A stretch of 64,000 nt of DNA, from the NCBI RefSeq assembly GCF_002764115.1, contig NZ_CP017940.1, positions 3,260,501 through 3,324,500 of the forward strand, given 5' to 3'. The position numbers and the translations under genes were made by a program. This DNA comes from Phyllobacterium zundukense (lineage in GTDB: Bacteria > Pseudomonadota > Alphaproteobacteria > Rhizobiales > Rhizobiaceae). The notes under the pieces are model-generated. The model saw nothing but the letters and a program-made list of their open reading frames with translations, made no database searches and had not been told where the DNA came from. Of this stretch, positions 27,720-35,439 are shown piece by piece (the first letter of the stretch is position 1; each line of letters begins with the position of its first letter).

Positions 27720-28172
27720 ATGATTATCAAAGAGATGACTCAGCAGGAAATCCGGGAATTGCTCGAAAGGGCAACGATCGGCAGACTGGCCTGCGTGAAG
27801 GATAATCAGCCTTATGTGGTGCCGCTGACCTTTGCCTATAACGGCGTCTTTCTCTATTCTTTCACCACTGCCGGCCGCAAAGTCGAATATATGCGCGCCA
27901 ATCCGCACGTCTGCGTCGAGTTCGACGAAATTTCCTCCACCAATAATTGGCAGAGTGTCATCGTAACCGGGCGCTTCGAAGAGTTGACGAGAGAACCCCA
28001 TCACGTCGACGCCAGAAACGCAGCCCATGCACTTTTGAATAAGCATGCCCAATGGTGGCAGCCTGCCTACGTGAAGACTGTCATCAGGGAGCAGGAGCGA
28101 TCCCTGGAACCGGTCTATTTCCGTATTTCGATCACCGAGACCACCGGGCACAAGGCTGTCAAAGCCGAATAG
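27720..28172 (+). CDS. FMN-binding pyridoxamine-5'-phosphate-oxidase-like protein
   Basis: A 150-residue split-barrel flavoprotein of the PNPOx-like/nitroimidazole-resistance group. The N-terminal LLERATIGRLACVKDNQPYVVPLTFAY and YSFTTAGRKVEYMRANPHVC match the FMN-binding barrel. Such proteins act on small flavin-reducible compounds, but the substrate here is unknown. The ATG at 27720 is chosen over GTG at 27711 because AGGGG is spaced correctly for it. It converges with the MFS gene. Confidence 0.82.
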   Translation: MIIKEMTQQEIRELLERATIGRLACVKDNQPYVVPLTFAYNGVFLYSFTTAGRKVEYMRANPHVCVEFDEISSTNNWQSVIVTGRFEELTREPHHVDARNAAHALLNKHAQWWQPAYVKTVIREQERSLEPVYFRISITETTGHKAVKAE

Positions 28173-28188
28173 ATCCTGTCACCCTAGT

Positions 28189-29364
28189 CTAGGCGATCGA
28201 CAATTCCTCCTTGCGGGCGCCGCTGTTGGCCAGCCGCATCACAACCAGTCCCATGAGCGGAAACAAGCCGCCGATCCAGCCGAGATATTCAAGGCCGATA
28301 TGGGCGATGACCTGACCGCCGATCATCGAGCCGAATGCCACGCCAAGATAGAGCGCCGAGTAGTTCAGCGACAGGGCCAGCGGCGCGCTTTCCGGCGCGA
28401 TGGCGAGGACGCGGCTTGCCTGCGCTGGCGGGAACATCCAGGCAATGACGCCCCAGATCACCATGATCGCAATCAGGCTCGGGCCGGCAATATCGTTCGG
28501 CAAGGTCATGATCCAGCTTACCGACATCAGCACGACAGCATTGAGAACCGAGGCTATGACTACGGTTCGCGTCGCGCCAAAGCGGTCGGAGAACTGTCCG
28601 CCGAGGACATTGCCGATCGCCGCACCGATACCGAATGCGAGGAGGACCACAGGCATCAGCGAGCGGCTGAGACCCGTACCATCCACGGCGACCGCAGCGA
28701 TATAGGTGTACACAGCAAACGGACCGGTCATATAGAGCAGCATTGTTAGCAGCGCCGGAAGCAGCCCAGGATGGCGGATCACGCCGAGACGCTGCGCGAT
28801 GGTCAGCCGGTCCGCGTAGAGGCCGCGTGGCAGCATGAACCAGACGACCAGTGCTGCAAACGCCCCGATGAGTGCGATGAAAAGATAGGTGCCGCGCCAT
28901 CCCGCGAAGGCGCTGATGAAGGCTCCAAGCGGCGCACCGAAGGCCACGGCAAGCGTCGTTCCGCCAACAATGGCGGCGATCGCCCGGGCGCGATGATGCG
29001 GTTCGGAAATGGCGACGGCGGTCGCTTGCGCCGTTGCCGCATAGAGGCCAGCCATCACGGCAATCAGTAGCCGTGCAGCCATCAACAGAAGATAGGTGGG
29101 TGAAACGGCGGCCAGAAGGGCCCCGGAGACGAAGACCAGGGTGCTGCCGGTCAGCACAATGCGCCGGTCAAGCGATCCGGTCAGCGCGGCAACGACAGGT
29201 GCGCCGATCGCATAGGCAAAGGCATAGGTAACGACGAGATAGCCAGCCTGGACGAGCGTGACACCAGTGTCCCCGGCAATCTGCGGCAGGAGGCTGGCAA
29301 CCACGAATCCCTCGATGCCGATGGCGAACGTGCCAAGCGCCAATCCGACGAGACGAATATCCAT
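28189..29364 (-). CDS. MFS efflux transporter (DHA1 type)
   Basis: A 391-residue, twelve-segment MFS transporter of the drug:H+ antiporter type. Motif A-like DRRIVLTG follows segment 2, and AARLLIAVMAGLYAATAQA fits segment 4. It is divergent from an ArsR-type gene, and both starts are separated by two identical perfect operators, so expression is probably relieved by a ligand of that repressor. The substrate is unknown. Confidence 0.88.
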   Translation of the reverse strand: MDIRLVGLALGTFAIGIEGFVVASLLPQIAGDTGVTLVQAGYLVVTYAFAYAIGAPVVAALTGSLDRRIVLTGSTLVFVSGALLAAVSPTYLLLMAARLLIAVMAGLYAATAQATAVAISEPHHRARAIAAIVGGTTLAVAFGAPLGAFISAFAGWRGTYLFIALIGAFAALVVWFMLPRGLYADRLTIAQRLGVIRHPGLLPALLTMLLYMTGPFAVYTYIAAVAVDGTGLSRSLMPVVLLAFGIGAAIGNVLGGQFSDRFGATRTVVIASVLNAVVLMSVSWIMTLPNDIAGPSLIAIMVIWGVIAWMFPPAQASRVLAIAPESAPLALSLNYSALYLGVAFGSMIGGQVIAHIGLEYLGWIGGLFPLMGLVVMRLANSGARKEELSIA

Positions 29365-29380
29365 GAGATTAGACCTTAAT

Positions 29381-29398
29381 GTTCAATGATCGTTGAAC
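29381..29398. promoter_or_regulatory. Operator 1 of the ArsR-type repressor
   Basis: GTTCAA-N6-TTGAAC, a perfect dyad with 6-base arms, 17 bases upstream of the MFS start. The same arms recur at 29433-29450, 52 bases away centre to centre, about five helical turns. This is the classic layout for an ArsR-family dimer controlling divergent genes. Confidence 0.75.
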
Positions 29399-29432
29399 TA
29401 AGAAACTTTCTCGGCCAAAAGTCAAGCACAAA

Positions 29433-29450
29433 GTTCAATAAATGTTGAAC
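29433..29450. promoter_or_regulatory. Operator 2 of the ArsR-type repressor
   Basis: Identical arms GTTCAA and TTGAAC with the six-base spacer TAAATG, located 31 bases before the ArsR start. It covers the alternative TTG start at 29442, which argues against that codon. Confidence 0.75.
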
Positions 29451-29480
29451 ATTGAAATCTCTCCTGCCAATTGCTATTAC

Positions 29481-29858
29481 ATGCCCATGACAAATTATCT
29501 CCCGCATCCGGACACCGAGGACATTGCACTTCCCATCGTTCTTGCCGCGCTTGGCGACGAAACGCGCCTTATGATGATCGCCATTCTTGCCCGCAACAGC
29601 GAAAAGGCGATGACCTGCGGTCAGTTTCTTCAACTCGGTTCGAAGACCGCACTCAGTTACCACGTGGCAAAACTGCGTGAAGCGGGTGTCATTCATGTTC
29701 GCCCCGAGGGCACGAAGCGTATGCTGACGCTGCGCCGCGATGACCTGGAGAAACGCTTTCCGGGATTTCTCGATTCGGTGGTAGCATCGGCAGCGGCAAC
29801 GCCATTCCCTGACACGCAGGATTGGACAGACATGCCGGAAGCCAAAGGAGGTGCGTAA
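29481..29858 (+). CDS. ArsR-family repressor
   Basis: A 125-residue winged-helix regulator. The HTH (MTCGQFLQLGSKTALSYHVAKLREAGVI) and the following wing (RPEGTKRMLTLRRDDLEKRFPG) are typical. No paired cysteines of a metal sensor are visible, so it may sense an organic ligand. The start is taken at the ATG at 29481 (or 29487); the open frame from 29442 would begin inside operator 2. Its stop overlaps the ATG of the downstream cupin (TAATG), so both are translationally coupled. It should repress itself, the cupin and the divergent MFS gene. Confidence 0.85.
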   Translation: MPMTNYLPHPDTEDIALPIVLAALGDETRLMMIAILARNSEKAMTCGQFLQLGSKTALSYHVAKLREAGVIHVRPEGTKRMLTLRRDDLEKRFPGFLDSVVASAAATPFPDTQDWTDMPEAKGGA

Positions 29859-30259
29859 TGGATATTAAAGCAGTTGGCTCGGTTCCGTCGCGTCGCGCCC
29901 CGTCGGATTGGTTCACCGGTACCGTCTGGCAGGATCCGATCATTGAGGCGCCAGCGCCTGCCCGCCTCCAGGCGGTAGCGGTCAGGTTCGAGCCCGGCGC
30001 ACGCACTGCCTGGCATACGCATCCTCTTGGCCAGACGTTGCACGTGGTTTCCGGCTTAGGGCTTGTTCAGGTTTGGGGAGAACCTTTGCGGGAGATCAAG
30101 GCTGGCGACACGGTGTGGATTCCACCTGGTGAAAAGCACTGGCACGGTGCAGGTCCGTCAACCACCATGGTTCATATCGCCATGCAGGAAATGCTTGACG
30201 GCAAATCTGCCGAATGGATGGAAAAGGTCTCTGATACGCAATATTCCGGCGGCACATAA
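29858..30259 (+). CDS. Cytosolic cupin-domain protein
   Basis: A 133-residue cupin with a near-perfect ribosome binding site (AAAGGAGG) before its ATG. Motifs [11 protein letters not shown] and WIPPGEKHWHGA are shared with the secreted cupin at 16941-17411; similarity continues to the end (LDGK.AEWME.VSD.QY). Unlike that protein it has no signal peptide. The first motif again has Gln where classic cupins have Glu. It is coupled to the ArsR gene, so it likely modifies the compound that induces the MFS exporter. Confidence 0.82.
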   Translation: MDIKAVGSVPSRRAPSDWFTGTVWQDPIIEAPAPARLQAVAVRFEPGARTAWHTHPLGQTLHVVSGLGLVQVWGEPLREIKAGDTVWIPPGEKHWHGAGPSTTMVHIAMQEMLDGKSAEWMEKVSDTQYSGGT

Positions 30260-30306
30260 TCTGCTACCATAATGGTGTTAGTGCATGAGACGAGAAAGGA
30301 ACCATC

Positions 30307-30495
30307 ATGGCGTTCGAAGACATCAAGGCCCGGATAGCCCTCCTGCTCGAAGCGATGGTCCAGCGGCCAACGGATGCCCATGAGATTCATGAGAACCTGC
30401 GTGAACAGCTCAACGAGCTCAAGGCCATGGGCATGCCGCTGCCCGATGACCTTGTCGCACTCGAAAAGCAACTCGAGACTGACTTCGACTCCTGA
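30307..30495 (+). CDS. Small helical protein of unknown function
   Basis: A 62-residue protein with a good ribosome binding site (GAAAGGAACC) before the ATG. It is predicted to be almost entirely helical with heptad-like Leu spacing (ARIALLLEAMVQ, HENLREQLNELKAMG), so a small dimeric coiled coil is possible. No known domain recognised. Confidence 0.6.
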   Translation: MAFEDIKARIALLLEAMVQRPTDAHEIHENLREQLNELKAMGMPLPDDLVALEKQLETDFDS

Positions 30496-30507
30496 AGCGT
30501 ATCATCG

Positions 30508-30750
30508 TTACAGGGACCGTTTTGTATAGTCCTTGAACAACTCGGTCAGATCGTTTGGCTCCGGCCGCTCGCCCCGCATGGGGCGGCCATCGTGCAGGCC
30601 GATATCGCGCAGCATGTGGTCCGAGAAATCCTCCGCATCGATGGGGGATGATTGTTCATTGTTATTGTCTGGCTTTGCCGGATTGGCAATCCGGCTCCAC
30701 CAGGAGCCGTGGCTTACGACTTTGCTCAGTGGTGTTGATACAGTGTTCAT
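30508..30750 (-). CDS. DUF1127-like small protein
   Basis: An 80-residue protein. The frame opens at 30852, but the ATG at 30750 (MNTVSTPLSKVVSHG) is preceded by GAGG and gives a sensible N-terminus. The C-terminal FSDHMLRDIGLHDGRP is the DUF1127 (YjiS-like) signature, a short Arg-rich helix. Small DUF1127 proteins can bind RNA and influence phosphate and carbon metabolism in other alphaproteobacteria. Here the N-terminal half is extended and polar. Confidence 0.65.
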   Translation of the reverse strand: MNTVSTPLSKVVSHGSWWSRIANPAKPDNNNEQSSPIDAEDFSDHMLRDIGLHDGRPMRGERPEPNDLTELFKDYTKRSL

Positions 30751-30877
30751 GACCTCAACTCCGAATGTTGGCGACGCATTGCGTCTTTGGCGTTGAGTAC
30801 TAGATGCGCCTTGCCGCGCTTGTTTTCCAACAAAACGCCACGTATCATGCATAAGGACACCTTATGCGAGGGCATGC

Positions 30878-31759
30878 ATGAATCTCCCACCCCTTGCCGC
30901 CATCCGGGCCTTTGAAGCCGCGGCGCGCCACGGCAGTTTCACCAAGGCCGCCGAAGAGCTCAGTATGACGCAGGCGGCGGTCAGCTATCAGATCAAGCTT
31001 CTTGAGGAGCGCATCGGTACGGCGCTGTTCTTGCGCCGTCCGCGCCAGGTGATCCTGACCGAGGTCGGAGCACGGCTGTCGCCGGTGATCAGCGAGGCCT
31101 TTGATCTGATGCGTGGGGCAATTGCTGCCACCCGCGAGAATGCCGACGGCGTTTTGACCATCACAACAATCCCGACTTTTGCCGCCAATTGGCTGGTTCC
31201 GCGCCTTGGCTCGTTCCAGCTGGCACAGCCTGCACTGGCCGTCCGGCTACAGGCCACCCGCGAAGTCGTTGATTTTTCACGCGATGATGCCGATGTCGGC
31301 ATACGCTCGGGCAGCGGACAATGGCCGGGGATGATCACACACAAGATCTTCGATGCCGACTTCACGCCTATGCTCAGCCCTGCGCTGGCTGCCACCATCG
31401 GCGGTATCGAAAAACCTGAGGACCTGCTCAAACTGCCGATCGTCGATCCGAGCGATCCCTGGTGGAAACTCTGGTTCGGTGCGGCGGGAATTGCCGAACC
31501 CGATTTGCGCGGCGATCCGCGCAGCCGCTTTGGCGACCAGCATCTTGAGGGGAAAGCCGTCATTGCCGGACAGGGTGTAGGAATCCTGACCCCTGTATTC
31601 TATGAGACCGAGCTGGCACAAGGCCAGCTTATCCAACCGTTCAATATTGTCGGCACCGCCGACCATTTCTACTGGCTTGTTTACCCGGAAGCGCGGCGCA
31701 ACGTGCCGAAGATTCGCGCTTTCCGCGACTGGTTGCTGGGCCAACTGGAAAATAGCTGA
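30878..31759 (+). CDS. GcvA-like LysR-family regulator
   Basis: A 293-residue LysR regulator of the GcvA/AmpR subgroup: PLAAIRAFEAAARHGSFTKAA and LSMTQAAVSYQIKLLEE make the HTH (about residues 4-62), and FAANWLVPRLGSF begins the effector domain. It is divergent from the DUF1127-like gene, with 127 bases between them. Its target is not evident, since no classic gcv or beta-lactamase gene is adjacent. Confidence 0.88.
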   Translation: MNLPPLAAIRAFEAAARHGSFTKAAEELSMTQAAVSYQIKLLEERIGTALFLRRPRQVILTEVGARLSPVISEAFDLMRGAIAATRENADGVLTITTIPTFAANWLVPRLGSFQLAQPALAVRLQATREVVDFSRDDADVGIRSGSGQWPGMITHKIFDADFTPMLSPALAATIGGIEKPEDLLKLPIVDPSDPWWKLWFGAAGIAEPDLRGDPRSRFGDQHLEGKAVIAGQGVGILTPVFYETELAQGQLIQPFNIVGTADHFYWLVYPEARRNVPKIRAFRDWLLGQLENS

Positions 31760-31762
31760 AAA

Positions 31763-31785
31763 GGGCGGAGCCGACGGTTCCGCCC
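31763..31785. terminator. Hairpin between LysR and a small membrane protein gene
   Basis: GGGCGGAGCC and GGTTCCGCCC pair through ten positions (one G:U) around a GAC loop. It lies between convergent genes and could serve both, though no long T run follows. Confidence 0.5.
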
Positions 31786-31795
31786 GCTTCGATGC

Positions 31796-31957
31796 TTAGA
31801 AAACAGCGAGATATCGCAGCAGAGAAATAATGCCTATGACGATCACGATCACCTGGGCAATCTGTTTTGCGCGGCCATCCAGTGGCAGCATTTGAATGAG
31901 GTAGAGGACTAGGAAGATCACCAGAACGGTGATCAGAAGACTGATCAAAATCGACAT
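31796..31957 (-). CDS. 53-residue membrane protein (Thivi_2564-like)
   Basis: Below the usual ORF length cut-off, but well supported. AGGAAG precedes the ATG at 31957, and translation gives MSILISLLITVLVIFLVLYL, a short polar loop (QMLPLDGRAKQIAQ) and a second hydrophobic helix (VIVIVIGIISLL) ending LRYLAVF. Two membrane helices joined by a loop fit the Thivi_2564-type small membrane proteins. Function unknown; it may sit in the inner membrane as a subunit of a larger complex. It converges with the LysR gene. Confidence 0.7.
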   Translation of the reverse strand: MSILISLLITVLVIFLVLYLIQMLPLDGRAKQIAQVIVIVIGIISLLRYLAVF

Positions 31958-32142
31958 TTCAAACTTCCTGTTTTTCGGGATGCAGACGAATGTAGCTCTC
32001 TACAACTCATAGTTGGCTCACTTGGTTCCCTCGGACAGAGGTGGAAACGCTGCATTTCCTGCAACCGCTCATTGTCTGGTTTTCACCTTGCTGCTAGAGC
32101 AAGTCTTTCCGGCGCACTCCCGCCCCGCTTCAGGACATTCCA

Positions 32143-32556
32143 ATGCGCTCACTGTTTCACTTCGCCTATCACGTAACCGATCTCGACGAAGCCCGGAGAT
32201 TCTACGGGCGCATTTTGGGCTGTGAAGAAGGCCGCAGCACCGACACCTGGGTGGATTTCGATTTCTTCGGCCACCAGATATCGCTGCATCTCGGCAAGCC
32301 GTTCGAGACGACGAATACCGGCAAGGTCGGCGACCATATGGTTCCGATGCCGCACCTCGGTGTCATTCTGCCGCTTGAAGACTGGAATGTGCTGGCCGAC
32401 CGGCTGAAGCAGGCAGACGTCGATTTCGTCATGCCGCCGCTGGTCCGGTTCAAGGGCGAGCCCGGCGAACAGTGGACTATGTTCTTCCGCGATCCATCCG
32501 GCAATCCGATCGAGGTCAAGGGCTTCGCGGATTTTGCCAGCGTCTACGCGAAATAG
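32143..32556 (+). CDS. VOC-family (glyoxalase/dioxygenase-like) protein
   Basis: A 137-residue vicinal-oxygen-chelate protein. The beta-alpha-beta modules carry metal ligands at FHFAYHVTDL (N-terminal His) and in the C-terminal FRDPSGNPIEVKG (Glu). Such proteins act on glyoxalase-type, extradiol or antibiotic substrates. The DMT transporter gene begins 11 bases after its stop, so the two probably form an operon. Confidence 0.8.
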   Translation: MRSLFHFAYHVTDLDEARRFYGRILGCEEGRSTDTWVDFDFFGHQISLHLGKPFETTNTGKVGDHMVPMPHLGVILPLEDWNVLADRLKQADVDFVMPPLVRFKGEPGEQWTMFFRDPSGNPIEVKGFADFASVYAK

Positions 32557-32567
32557 CCCACCCGATT

Positions 32568-33464
32568 ATGGAGGTGCAGCAGTCCAATCTGAAGGCGGCG
32601 TTCTGGATGATGGGATCGCTCACCGCCATCATCCTCATGGCGATTTCCGGCCGTGAAGCCTCCAGGGAACTGAATGTCTTCCAGATCATGGAGATGCGCT
32701 CGGTCATCGGCCTTGTCATGCTCTATCCATTGATCCGCTCTTCCGGCGGCTTCCGGGCAATGAAGACCAACCGCATCTGGCAGCATCTCGGACGCAATAC
32801 CGCGCACTATGCCGGCCAATTCGCCTGGCTGCAGGCATTGTCGCTGATCCCACTGGCGCAGGTGATCGCCATCGAATTCACCACGCCAGCCTGGACGGCT
32901 CTCATGGCCGTTGCCTTTCTCGGGGAACGGCTGAACATCTGGCGGATCCTGACCATCGCGCTGGGCGTTATCGGCGTCGCCATCATCGTCCGGCCTGGTC
33001 TTGCAACAATTGAAGTTGGTCAGTTGATCGTGCTTGGCGCTGCCTTCACCTTCGGCATTTCGTTCACCATGGTCAAATCGCTGACCCGCACCGACAGCGT
33101 CGTGAAGATCATCTTCTGGATGCTGACCATCCAGTCCGCCATCGGCCTGCTGCCTGCGCTGCATGTGTGGCAATGGCCCTCGCTGCACGTCCTGCCATGG
33201 GTAATCATCATCGCCTTCACCGGCACTTTCTCGCATTTCTGCATGGCGAAGGCCCTGCTCTATGCCGATGCGACGGTGGTCATTCCTATGGATTTCCTGC
33301 GCGTGCCGCTGATGGCCGTGCTCGGCTGGCTGATCTACGCCGAGCGCATCGACATCTTCACGGCTGTTGGCGCGGCGTTGATTCTTTCCGGAAATCTTCT
33401 CAATCTCAAGAACCGGACGCCGGCAGCCAAAGAGGCTGATCCGGTTTCATCGCTTCATTCGTAA
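32568..33464 (+). CDS. EamA/DMT-family exporter
   Basis: A 298-residue ten-segment transporter of the drug/metabolite superfamily with two EamA repeats (about 10-140 and 155-285). The frame is open from 32472 inside the preceding gene, but the ATG at 32568 (MEVQQSNLKAAFWMMG) is the natural start. Members export amino acids or metabolites. Its 3' end overlaps the converging methyltransferase gene by ten bases. Confidence 0.85.
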   Translation: MEVQQSNLKAAFWMMGSLTAIILMAISGREASRELNVFQIMEMRSVIGLVMLYPLIRSSGGFRAMKTNRIWQHLGRNTAHYAGQFAWLQALSLIPLAQVIAIEFTTPAWTALMAVAFLGERLNIWRILTIALGVIGVAIIVRPGLATIEVGQLIVLGAAFTFGISFTMVKSLTRTDSVVKIIFWMLTIQSAIGLLPALHVWQWPSLHVLPWVIIIAFTGTFSHFCMAKALLYADATVVIPMDFLRVPLMAVLGWLIYAERIDIFTAVGAALILSGNLLNLKNRTPAAKEADPVSSLHS

Positions 33465-34324
33465 GCGAAGCACCATCCGGGGCCCTTCAGCCAGCATCGA
33501 TCCTCCGGAATGTCCTCGGTTCGATACAGGCGTGTTACCCGTTTCAGACCGTCATTCCCAAAGGCGATCGCGAGAGCCTTCTCCGACTTGGCATCCCGCA
33601 TCCCGGCGCAGGGATAGATGGCAACGCCGGAAACGCAGCGTGCCGAGAATTCCTCGCCTTGCCGCGTGATGACGAATACGGCACCCCGCGGTCGCATGCC
33701 GCGGCCGAGCGACGAAAACCCGTCATCCGTGGTCAGAGGCAGGACCAGCCGGCCGCCCTCCTTGAGCCGGTCCAGCCAAAAATCCGCGGGCCGCGTCGCC
33801 CCTGCATTGACGTAGATCACGTCTGCTGGTTCAAACGGCACGACCGTTCCATCCCCCTGGACGATCTCGACATTCGGGTACACGGCCAGGTATTCCTTCG
33901 CGCGCTCCGCCAGATCAGCTTCCAGCTCGATGCCGGTGACACGCCCGGAGGGTCCGGCCAACTGAGCCATGATGGCCGTGTAGTAGCCAGTGCCGGTTCC
34001 GACATGCACAACATGCTCGCCCTCCTCCACCTGCGCGAACCACAACAGGTGCGCATGCAGGGAAGGCTCGCCATTGTTGATATGCCGTTCCGGCGCTATC
34101 CCGACCAGATCATCCGTGTAGAGATACGTGGGGTCATCGTTCGGGGTGTAAACATAGCCCAGGCCGAAACGGCTTATCGGCCAGGGTCCCGGGCCGAGGA
34201 AATCTTCTCTCGGCACTTGCGCAAAGGCTTGCTCGATACGCGCATCATCAACGCCGACGCTGGCCAGAATTTGTCTGGCATAAGCGCGGCGCACAACTTC
34301 AAGTCTTTTGGCCTCGGTCATCAC
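33455..34324 (-). CDS. Protein-L-isoaspartate O-methyltransferase-like protein
   Basis: A 289-residue SAM-dependent methyltransferase. The SAM motif VVHVGTGTGYYTAIMAQL, then GIELEADLAERA and the motif IVQGDG, match the PCMT group that repairs isoaspartyl residues. Upstream, EDFLGPGPWPI fits the PCMT N-terminus. The C-terminal ~80 residues are longer than in a minimal PCMT, so a related small-molecule methyltransferase cannot be excluded. It lies six bases downstream of the LysR gene stop on the same strand. Confidence 0.72.
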   Translation of the reverse strand: MMTEAKRLEVVRRAYARQILASVGVDDARIEQAFAQVPREDFLGPGPWPISRFGLGYVYTPNDDPTYLYTDDLVGIAPERHINNGEPSLHAHLLWFAQVEEGEHVVHVGTGTGYYTAIMAQLAGPSGRVTGIELEADLAERAKEYLAVYPNVEIVQGDGTVVPFEPADVIYVNAGATRPADFWLDRLKEGGRLVLPLTTDDGFSSLGRGMRPRGAVFVITRQGEEFSARCVSGVAIYPCAGMRDAKSEKALAIAFGNDGLKRVTRLYRTEDIPEDRCWLKGPGWCFAYE

Positions 34325-34329
34325 CTACT

Positions 34330-35274
34330 TCACCCCGAATTGGTCAGGACACCGTTGGGTACAGGCAACTCGGCACAGGAGCCGATATTCTCCGACAGAA
34401 AATCGACAAAACTGCGCACGCGTGTCGCGAGGTATTCATGCCCGACAAAGACCGCGTGTGTCAGTTCCAGATCGCCGGGATTATACTCCTCCAGCAGCAC
34501 AACGAGTCGGCCTTCTTGAATATCTTCGCGCACATGGAAAAGTCCGAGCCGTGCAATGCCAAGCCCGGCAACGCACATATCGCGAGCAGTTGCGCCATTA
34601 TTGGCCAGGAAGTTTCCCGACACGGCCAGCGTGTCCGTTTCACCGGTTTCTGGATTTCTGAAGGGCCACTCATTGAGCACGCGGCGAAAATTGAAGTTGA
34701 GGCAATTGTGCAGGGGCAGGTCGCGCGGGTGCAGTGGCTCGCCGTGTTCGGCGAGATATGCCGGTGACGCGATTACAACGAGGCGGCTTTCAAAGAGCTT
34801 GCGCGCTTTGAGTGTGGAATCGCGCATGGGACCGACACGAATGGCGATATCGGCCCGCTCTTCAATCAGGTCGACAACGCCATCGTTCAAGGAAACATCG
34901 AGAACGACATCCGGATATTTCTCCAGGAACTTCGGCACCAGCGGCAGAATGCAGGTAACCCCGACAGGCACCGACGAATTGACCCGGAGCAATCCGCGTG
35001 GAGCGGCTGACGCGCCAAAGGCCACCGCCCGTTCGGCCTCTTCGATCTCCGCGACAATGCGCAACGCCCGCTGATGATAGATCTCGCCTTCCGGTGTCAA
35101 TTGCAGCGTGCGGGTTGAGCGGACGAGAAGGCGGGTGCCGAGGCGTTCTTCGATGCGGCTGATCATCTTGCTCACAGCGGAAGGTGACAAACCGAGCCGC
35201 CGCCCGGCAGCGGAGAAGCTGTTGAGTTCCACTGCCTGCACGAAAACATCCATCTCGCCGGCTCGATTGTCCAT
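34330..35274 (-). CDS. LysR-family regulator of the MFS/aldo-keto reductase pair
   Basis: A 314-residue LysR regulator with HTH at about residues 4-65 (MDVFVQAVELNSFSAAG, LSPSAVSKMISRIEE) and a CrgA-like effector domain. Divergent from the MFS and aldo/keto reductase genes; the 165-base gap holds a perfect palindrome, the likely binding site. The methyltransferase gene follows closely and may be co-transcribed. Confidence 0.88.
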   Translation of the reverse strand: MDNRAGEMDVFVQAVELNSFSAAGRRLGLSPSAVSKMISRIEERLGTRLLVRSTRTLQLTPEGEIYHQRALRIVAEIEEAERAVAFGASAAPRGLLRVNSSVPVGVTCILPLVPKFLEKYPDVVLDVSLNDGVVDLIEERADIAIRVGPMRDSTLKARKLFESRLVVIASPAYLAEHGEPLHPRDLPLHNCLNFNFRRVLNEWPFRNPETGETDTLAVSGNFLANNGATARDMCVAGLGIARLGLFHVREDIQEGRLVVLLEEYNPGDLELTHAVFVGHEYLATRVRSFVDFLSENIGSCAELPVPNGVLTNSG

Positions 35275-35289
35275 GCAGACACCTCTTCA

Positions 35290-35310
35290 CTTGTGAACTC
35301 ACTTCACAAG
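35290..35310. promoter_or_regulatory. Perfect palindrome in the LysR/MFS intergenic region
   Basis: CTTGTGAA and TTCACAAG are perfect complements with a five-base centre CTCAC. The T-N11-A form, 16 bases upstream of the LysR start, is that of a LysR recognition site. No other regulator is nearby. Confidence 0.6.
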
Positions 35311-35439
35311 TATTGAGCAATACCAGGTAATTATCAAGGTAATGGCGAAGGGGCATATTCAGCCCCAACCGGATTCGTTCCGCATTTTCGCAATTCTCAG
35401 GCTGGTTCCCAAGACAGCCTCCATTCAAAGGACAAGACA

